A program made the translations under genes and the position numbers. From Deltaproteobacteria bacterium (GTDB lineage: Bacteria; Myxococcota_A; UBA9042; PHBI01), in NCBI GenBank assembly GCA_011526585.1, contig WYBB01000010.1, positions 37,431 through 101,430 of the forward strand: 64,000 nucleotides of DNA. The letters are read 5' to 3'. The notes below the pieces were generated by a model. The model was not told where the DNA came from. It was given only the letters and a program-made list of their open reading frames with translations, and did no database searches. Positions within the stretch are counted from its first letter, which is position 1. Every line of letters starts with the position of its first letter. Shown here piece after piece: positions 59,689 to 64,000 of this stretch.

Positions 59689-60817
59689 GACGATCTTCCT
59701 CACCGGCGGCACCGGCTTCATCGGCGGCTACGTCATCGCCGAGCTGATGGCCCAGAGCGACGACGCCCACGTGCTCGCGCTCACCCGCGCCAGGAGCACC
59801 GACGAGGCACATTCGCGTCTCTGGTCCCAGCTCCAGCTTCACTGGGACGAGGCGACCTTCCGCCGCCACCTGCCGCGCATCACCCCGGTCCTCGGCGACC
59901 TGCACGCGCCCGACCTCGGTCTCTCGAAGACCGATCGCAAGCGCGTGCTCGACACGAGCGACTCGATCCTGCACATCGCCGCGAGCCTCAACCGCAAGTC
60001 GGCCAAGGCCTGCCTCAACACCAACCTGCGCGGCACGCTCAGCGTGCTCAAGTACGCGCGCGCGCTCGCCGACGACGAGCGCCTGCGCCGCTACAGCCAC
60101 GTCTCCACCGTCGCCGTCGCCGGCCACCGCGACAAGGAGATCGTCACCGAGGACCAGGCGATCGACTGGGACCGCTCGGACTACGATCCCTACGGCCGCA
60201 CCAAGAAGTTCTGCGAGCACATGGCGCGCGAGCTCCTGCCCGACGTGCAGAAGACCTTCTTCCGCCCCTCGATCGTCATGGGCGACTCGCGCTTTGCCAG
60301 GACCACCCAGTTCGACATGGTGCGCGCCTTCTGCTTCTTCACCGATCTGCCGCTCATCCCGCTGCGCCCCGACGATCGCCTCGACATCGTCAACGCCGAC
60401 TGGGTCGCGCACGCCATCGCCAGGCTGCACCTCATCGCCGAGCCGCGCCACGACACCTACCACCTCTCCGCCGGCACGAGCGCGCTCACCTGCCGCGAGG
60501 TCTCGCAGGCCATGGCCTCGACGGTCGGCCGCAAGGCGCGCTTCGCGCCCTGGCTCTACCCGAGCTTCAAGGCGACCTCCGACGCGCTCGCCCGCAGCTC
60601 GAAGAAGAACGTCGCCACCTTCGTCGGCTCGCTGGTCTCGGTCTTCCTGCCCTACATCGCCTGGGACACCGTCTTCGACAACAGCCGCGCCGTCGCCGAG
60701 GTCGGGCGCGCGCCGACGCCGTTCTCGGAGTACTGCGGCGCGCTCTACACCTGGGCCAAGGCGCAGCGCTTCACCTTCGAGCCGGTGCCGCTGTCGCGCG
60801 TGGAGGCCGCCGCATGA
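59675..60817 (+). CDS. Second FAR/thioester-reductase-like SDR
   Basis: 380 residues in the NAD-binding-4 fold. TGGTGFIGGYV (10-20), HIAASLNRKS, YSHVSTVAVAG and the catalytic YGRTKKFCEHMA. The N-terminal Rossmann half resembles carboxylic acid reductase or FAR termini. It lacks the FAR C-terminal domain. It could reduce a thioester to an aldehyde, complete the neighbouring FAR step, or act as an epimerase/dehydrogenase on a sugar. Starts within the end of the FAR gene and overlaps the next by ATGA, so expression is strictly linked. Confidence 0.88.
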   Translation: MTTAETIFLTGGTGFIGGYVIAELMAQSDDAHVLALTRARSTDEAHSRLWSQLQLHWDEATFRRHLPRITPVLGDLHAPDLGLSKTDRKRVLDTSDSILHIAASLNRKSAKACLNTNLRGTLSVLKYARALADDERLRRYSHVSTVAVAGHRDKEIVTEDQAIDWDRSDYDPYGRTKKFCEHMARELLPDVQKTFFRPSIVMGDSRFARTTQFDMVRAFCFFTDLPLIPLRPDDRLDIVNADWVAHAIARLHLIAEPRHDTYHLSAGTSALTCREVSQAMASTVGRKARFAPWLYPSFKATSDALARSSKKNVATFVGSLVSVFLPYIAWDTVFDNSRAVAEVGRAPTPFSEYCGALYTWAKAQRFTFEPVPLSRVEAAA

Positions 60818-62394
60818 GCGCCGAGAGCTCCGGCCCCGACAAGAAGCGCGCGAGCGCCTTCGACCTCGGGCGCTTCACCCGCCAGCTCATCGACAACGCC
60901 GTCTTCACCGCCCGGCACGTCATCCCCACCACGCTCGAGCGCGAGCTCGACGCCGACCGCGTGCTGCGTCGCGCCATGGGCGCGCTCATCGAGACCGCGG
61001 CCGCGCGCTACCCGATCGATCCCGGCGCCGAGTGGTCCCCCGGCCACCCGCTCGAGCTCCTGCTCGTCGGCTACAGCGGCACGCGCAACACCGGCGCCGA
61101 CGTGCGCGTCGAGGAGATGATCCGCCAGTTCCGCCATCTGCTCGGCGACGAGCACCTGCGCCTGTCGATCCTCACGCTCGATCCGAAGAAGACCCGCGGC
61201 TACTTCCAGGGCGTGCGCCAGCTCCACGCGCCCAAGCTCTTCCCGAAGTTCCTCTTCGACGTCGTGCACCAGCACCACGGCGTGGTCGCCTGCGAAGGCT
61301 CGATGTTCAAGTCGAAGTTCGCCAACGCGCTCACGACCTTCATGGTCGGCGCCATCGGCGTCGCCACCGCCGAGCAGAAGCTCGCCATCGGCTACGGCGG
61401 CGAGGCCGGCCAGATGGATCCCGAGGTCGAGGCGATGGTGCGCAAGTACTGCCAGCGCGCCCTGGTCATCGCGCGCAACCAGGCCTCGGTCGAGGTGCTC
61501 CAGCGCCTGGAGATCCAGGCCTCGCTCGGCGCCGACACCGCCTGGACCTTCGAGCCGCACCCGCCCGCCGTCGGCGAGGCGCTCCTGCGCGACGCCGGCT
61601 GGGACGGCCAGCGCCCGCTCATCGTGTGCTGCCCGATCAACCCGTTCTGGTGGCCGGTCACGGCCGACTGGAAGCGCGGCGTCGAGCAGGCGCTCTTCAA
61701 GAGCCACGCGCGCGACCACTTCTCGTCGGTCTACTTCCACAAGGGCGGCCCCTCGGTCGAGGCGCGCCAGGCCGCCTACGTCGACGCGCTCGCCGGCGCG
61801 CTCGTGCGGGCGCGCGACGCGCATGGCGCCTTCGTTGCGCTCGTCGGCATGGAGGCGCTCGACCGCAAGGCGGCCGAGGCCGTCGCCCGCGCGATGAGCG
61901 CGCACGGCCCGCCACCCCCGCTCTTCATCTCCGACGAGCACGACCACCGGACCCTCGTCAGCGTGCTGCGCCACGCCGCCGCGCTGGTCTCGTCGCGCTA
62001 TCACGCCATCGTCACCGCCATGCCCGCGGGCGTGCCCGCGGTCGGCGTCACCATGGACGAGCGCATCGCCAACCTGCTCGGCGACGCCGGCCTGTCCGAG
62101 CTCTGCCTCGAGGTCGCCGACCCCGCGCTCGGCGAGCGCCTCGACGCCGCGCTCACCCGCGTGCTCACCGATCCCGCCCCGGTGCGCGCCGCCCTGACGA
62201 AGGACGTCGCGCGCCAGCTCCGCCTGATGGGCACGATGGGCCAGACCTTCGTCGAGGCGATCCGCCGCCGCCACCCCGCCTTCCCCTTGCGCGAGGGGCT
62301 CGGCGCCGCGGGCGATCCGCTCGCGCACCTGCCGCCGCTCTCGCCGACGCTGACGGCGCTCCTCGCCGCGCACCCACCCCAAAGAGACGCATGA
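60814..62394 (+). CDS. Polysaccharide pyruvyl transferase-like protein
   Basis: 526 residues. The fold pattern is that of polysaccharide pyruvyl transferase: GYSGTRNTGADVRVEEMIR (near 85), VVACEGSMFKSKFAN, IGYGGEAGQM, ALVIARNQASVEVLQRL, GADTAWTF, and ALVSSRYHAIVTAMPAGVPAVGVT (near 391). Members transfer pyruvate from PEP as a ketal onto sugars, or act on wall-associated glycans; others are uncharacterised. The long N-terminus (residues 1-80) is unusual. Its place among fatty-acid reductase and acyl-CoA synthetase genes is odd and suggests the product is a glycolipid or that the enzyme acts on a lipid-linked sugar. Confidence 0.8.
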   Translation: MSAESSGPDKKRASAFDLGRFTRQLIDNAVFTARHVIPTTLERELDADRVLRRAMGALIETAAARYPIDPGAEWSPGHPLELLLVGYSGTRNTGADVRVEEMIRQFRHLLGDEHLRLSILTLDPKKTRGYFQGVRQLHAPKLFPKFLFDVVHQHHGVVACEGSMFKSKFANALTTFMVGAIGVATAEQKLAIGYGGEAGQMDPEVEAMVRKYCQRALVIARNQASVEVLQRLEIQASLGADTAWTFEPHPPAVGEALLRDAGWDGQRPLIVCCPINPFWWPVTADWKRGVEQALFKSHARDHFSSVYFHKGGPSVEARQAAYVDALAGALVRARDAHGAFVALVGMEALDRKAAEAVARAMSAHGPPPPLFISDEHDHRTLVSVLRHAAALVSSRYHAIVTAMPAGVPAVGVTMDERIANLLGDAGLSELCLEVADPALGERLDAALTRVLTDPAPVRAALTKDVARQLRLMGTMGQTFVEAIRRRHPAFPLREGLGAAGDPLAHLPPLSPTLTALLAAHPPQRDA

Positions 62395-64000
62395 GCTTCC
62401 TCGATCGCTTCCACGCCGCGCTCGCGACGCCGCGCCCGCTCGTCACCGAGGTCCACGGCGAGGCCCTGCAGGAGACCCCCGGCACGTCCCTGCGCGACCT
62501 GGTCGGCCTGGCTCGCGGCGCCCTCGCGCTGCACGAGGTCACCCCCGGCGATCGCGTCGTGCTCATCGCGCCGAACTCGACGCGCTGGGTCGCGACCGAT
62601 CTCGCCATCCTCTTCGCGGGCGCGATCGCCGTGCCGCTCTACACGCGCCAGGCCCCGCTCGAGCTCGCCGCCATGATCCGCGACGCCGAGCCGCGCCTCG
62701 TCGTCGTCCAAGATCCCGCGCTCATGGCCGAGCTCGCTCCCCTCCTCGGCGACGCGCACCCGCTCGTCCCGCTCGCGGCGCTCTTCGACTCCGCCCCCCC
62801 GCTCCACGCCGCCCCGGTCCCGCGCGCCGCCGCCGACACCGTCACGATCATCTACACCTCCGGCACCTCGGGCGAGCCCAAGGGCGTCATGCTCTCGGTC
62901 GCCAATGTCGACTTCATGCTGCCGATCATCGCCGACGCGATCGGCGAGATGCTCGGCCAGCGCGAAAACGGCAAGCGTCAGGGCCAGGGCGACCGCGTCT
63001 TCCACTACCTGCCGCTGTGCTTTGCCGGCTCGCGCATGGTCCTGTGGATGTGCCTCTTTCGCGGCACCGGCATCATGCTCTCGACCGATCTCCAGAACCT
63101 CGCCGTCGAGATGAAGACGGCGCGGCCGAACTACTACCTCAACGTGCCCGCCCTGCTCGAGCGTGTGCGCCTCGCCGTCGAAAAGAAGATCGAAGGCAAG
63201 CCCGCGCCGATCCGCGCCTTGTGGGAGCGCGCCAAGCGCGCCTATCTCAAGACCCGCATCGGCGACCCCACGCTCGTCGACAAGACCGTGCTCGCCATCG
63301 CGCAGCGCATGATCTTCAAGACGATCCGCGCCCAGCTCGGACCCGATCTCGACTGCCTCATCTGCGGCTCGGCGGCGCTCCCCGAGGACACCCAGCGCTG
63401 GTTCGAGATGCTCGGGATCCCGGTCTATCAGGTCTACGGCCTCACCGAGACGACGGCGATCTGCACCCTCGACCGCCCGCACCAGGCGATCGCCGGGCGC
63501 GTCGGCTGGCCGATCCCCGGCATCCAGCTCCGCCTCGGCGAAGAGGACGAGCTCCAGGTCAAGGGCCCCAACATCTTCACCGGCTACTGGCGTCGGCCCG
63601 AGGCCTCGCGCGCCACGCGCACCGACGACGGCTGGTTCAAGACCGGCGATCAGGCCGAGCTCGCCGCCGACGGCTCGCTCAAGCTCATCGGCCGGGTCAA
63701 GAACCTGCTCGTGCCGAGCTCCGGGCACAACGTCGCGCCCGAGCCGCTCGAGGAGATGCTCCAACGCCTGCCCGGTGTCGAGCAGGCGGTCGTCTTCGGC
63801 CACGCGCGCCCCCACCTCGTCGCCATCGTCACCGGCGACATCGACGAGGCCGCGCTCGCCGCGCCGCTCGAGACCATGAACCAGGCGCTGCCCTTCTATC
63901 GCCGCGTGCGCAAGCTGCACGTCTCGCGCGAGCGCCTCACCCCCGAAAACGGCTGCCTCACCGCCAACCAGAAGCTCAAGCGCAAGGCGATCGAGCACCA
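62391..64000 (+). CDS. AMP-binding acyl-CoA synthetase, partial
   Basis: The visible 536 residues run off the window edge. IIYTSGTSGEPKGVML (near 160), HYLPLCFAGSRMVLW, VYGLTETTAICTL (near 347), DDGWFKTGDQAEL, and LTANQKLKRKAIEH at the edge mark a nearly complete long-chain fatty-acid ligase (AMP-forming, FACS type). The LTANQKLKRK stretch carries the catalytic lysine. Starts with ATGA overlap of the previous gene. In this operon it would activate a fatty acid before reduction by FAR. It is diverged from the fadD-type gene at 50749 and lacks that protein's N-terminal segment, so it is not a copy. Confidence 0.92.
   Translation, partial: MSFLDRFHAALATPRPLVTEVHGEALQETPGTSLRDLVGLARGALALHEVTPGDRVVLIAPNSTRWVATDLAILFAGAIAVPLYTRQAPLELAAMIRDAEPRLVVVQDPALMAELAPLLGDAHPLVPLAALFDSAPPLHAAPVPRAAADTVTIIYTSGTSGEPKGVMLSVANVDFMLPIIADAIGEMLGQRENGKRQGQGDRVFHYLPLCFAGSRMVLWMCLFRGTGIMLSTDLQNLAVEMKTARPNYYLNVPALLERVRLAVEKKIEGKPAPIRALWERAKRAYLKTRIGDPTLVDKTVLAIAQRMIFKTIRAQLGPDLDCLICGSAALPEDTQRWFEMLGIPVYQVYGLTETTAICTLDRPHQAIAGRVGWPIPGIQLRLGEEDELQVKGPNIFTGYWRRPEASRATRTDDGWFKTGDQAELAADGSLKLIGRVKNLLVPSSGHNVAPEPLEEMLQRLPGVEQAVVFGHARPHLVAIVTGDIDEAALAAPLETMNQALPFYRRVRKLHVSRERLTPENGCLTANQKLKRKAIEH

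Overview
The window is GC-rich, gene-dense bacterial DNA. It looks like a predatory or social deltaproteobacterium of the Myxococcota. That is an inference from: several secreted proteins ending in a MYXO-CTERM-like tail (Gly/Cys cluster, one hydrophobic helix, basic end); lipoproteins with long Asp/Thr/Glu-rich linkers; a secreted protein built of about sixteen cysteine repeats; a secreted ankyrin-TPR-CHAT protein; and several candidate sigma-54 promoters with upstream palindromes. No rRNA, tRNA, CRISPR array, insertion sequence or phage gene was found, so this reads as ordinary chromosome.

Layout. 1-11.4 kb: surface proteins (a partial lipoprotein, a four-module lamin-tail-domain lipoprotein, a DUF11/Cys-rich CTERM protein, a lipoprotein with a PEP/pyruvate-binding ATP-grasp domain), with the Rnk regulator and one small unknown gene among them. 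11.6-18.7 kb: a MacAB/TolC-type export operon divergent from a CpxRA-like two-component pair. 18.7-19.9 kb: a divergent cupin/TetR pair around a clear operator. 19.9-23.2 kb: a ZraP-ZraS-ZraR-like stress operon behind a sigma-54 promoter. 23.4-29.8 kb: the ankyrin-TPR-CHAT protein and a HEAT-repeat lipoprotein. 30-46.9 kb: secreted proteins (two paralogous small proteins around a terminator, a PEGA-like repeat protein, a GH18 glycosidase, an L,D-transpeptidase, the Cys-repeat protein, a MORN-like protein, a large DUF3857 lipoprotein), with carbamate kinase, a paralogous unknown pair and a HAD-IG 5'-nucleotidase. 46.9-57.1 kb: a propeller-like lipoprotein, a two-flavoprotein fusion, an acyl-CoA synthetase, an SDR overlapping tmcA, a Uma2 protein and the tRNA modifier TapT. 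57.3-64 kb: a tightly overlapping five-gene operon running off the edge (degenerate HAD protein, fatty acyl-CoA reductase, second reductase-like SDR, polysaccharide-pyruvyl-transferase-like protein, acyl-CoA synthetase). It probably makes a modified fatty-alcohol lipid or glycolipid.

The most unusual items are: the fusion of a halogenase-like flavoprotein, with both halogenation motifs changed, to a VAO-type oxidase with a probable covalent-FAD histidine; the lipid operon opened by a HAD protein without its nucleophile; an ATP-grasp PEP-binding domain in a predicted lipoprotein; and a shared sigma-54 promoter plus palindrome arrangement before at least four genes, three of them with the same TTGCTCT -12 element.
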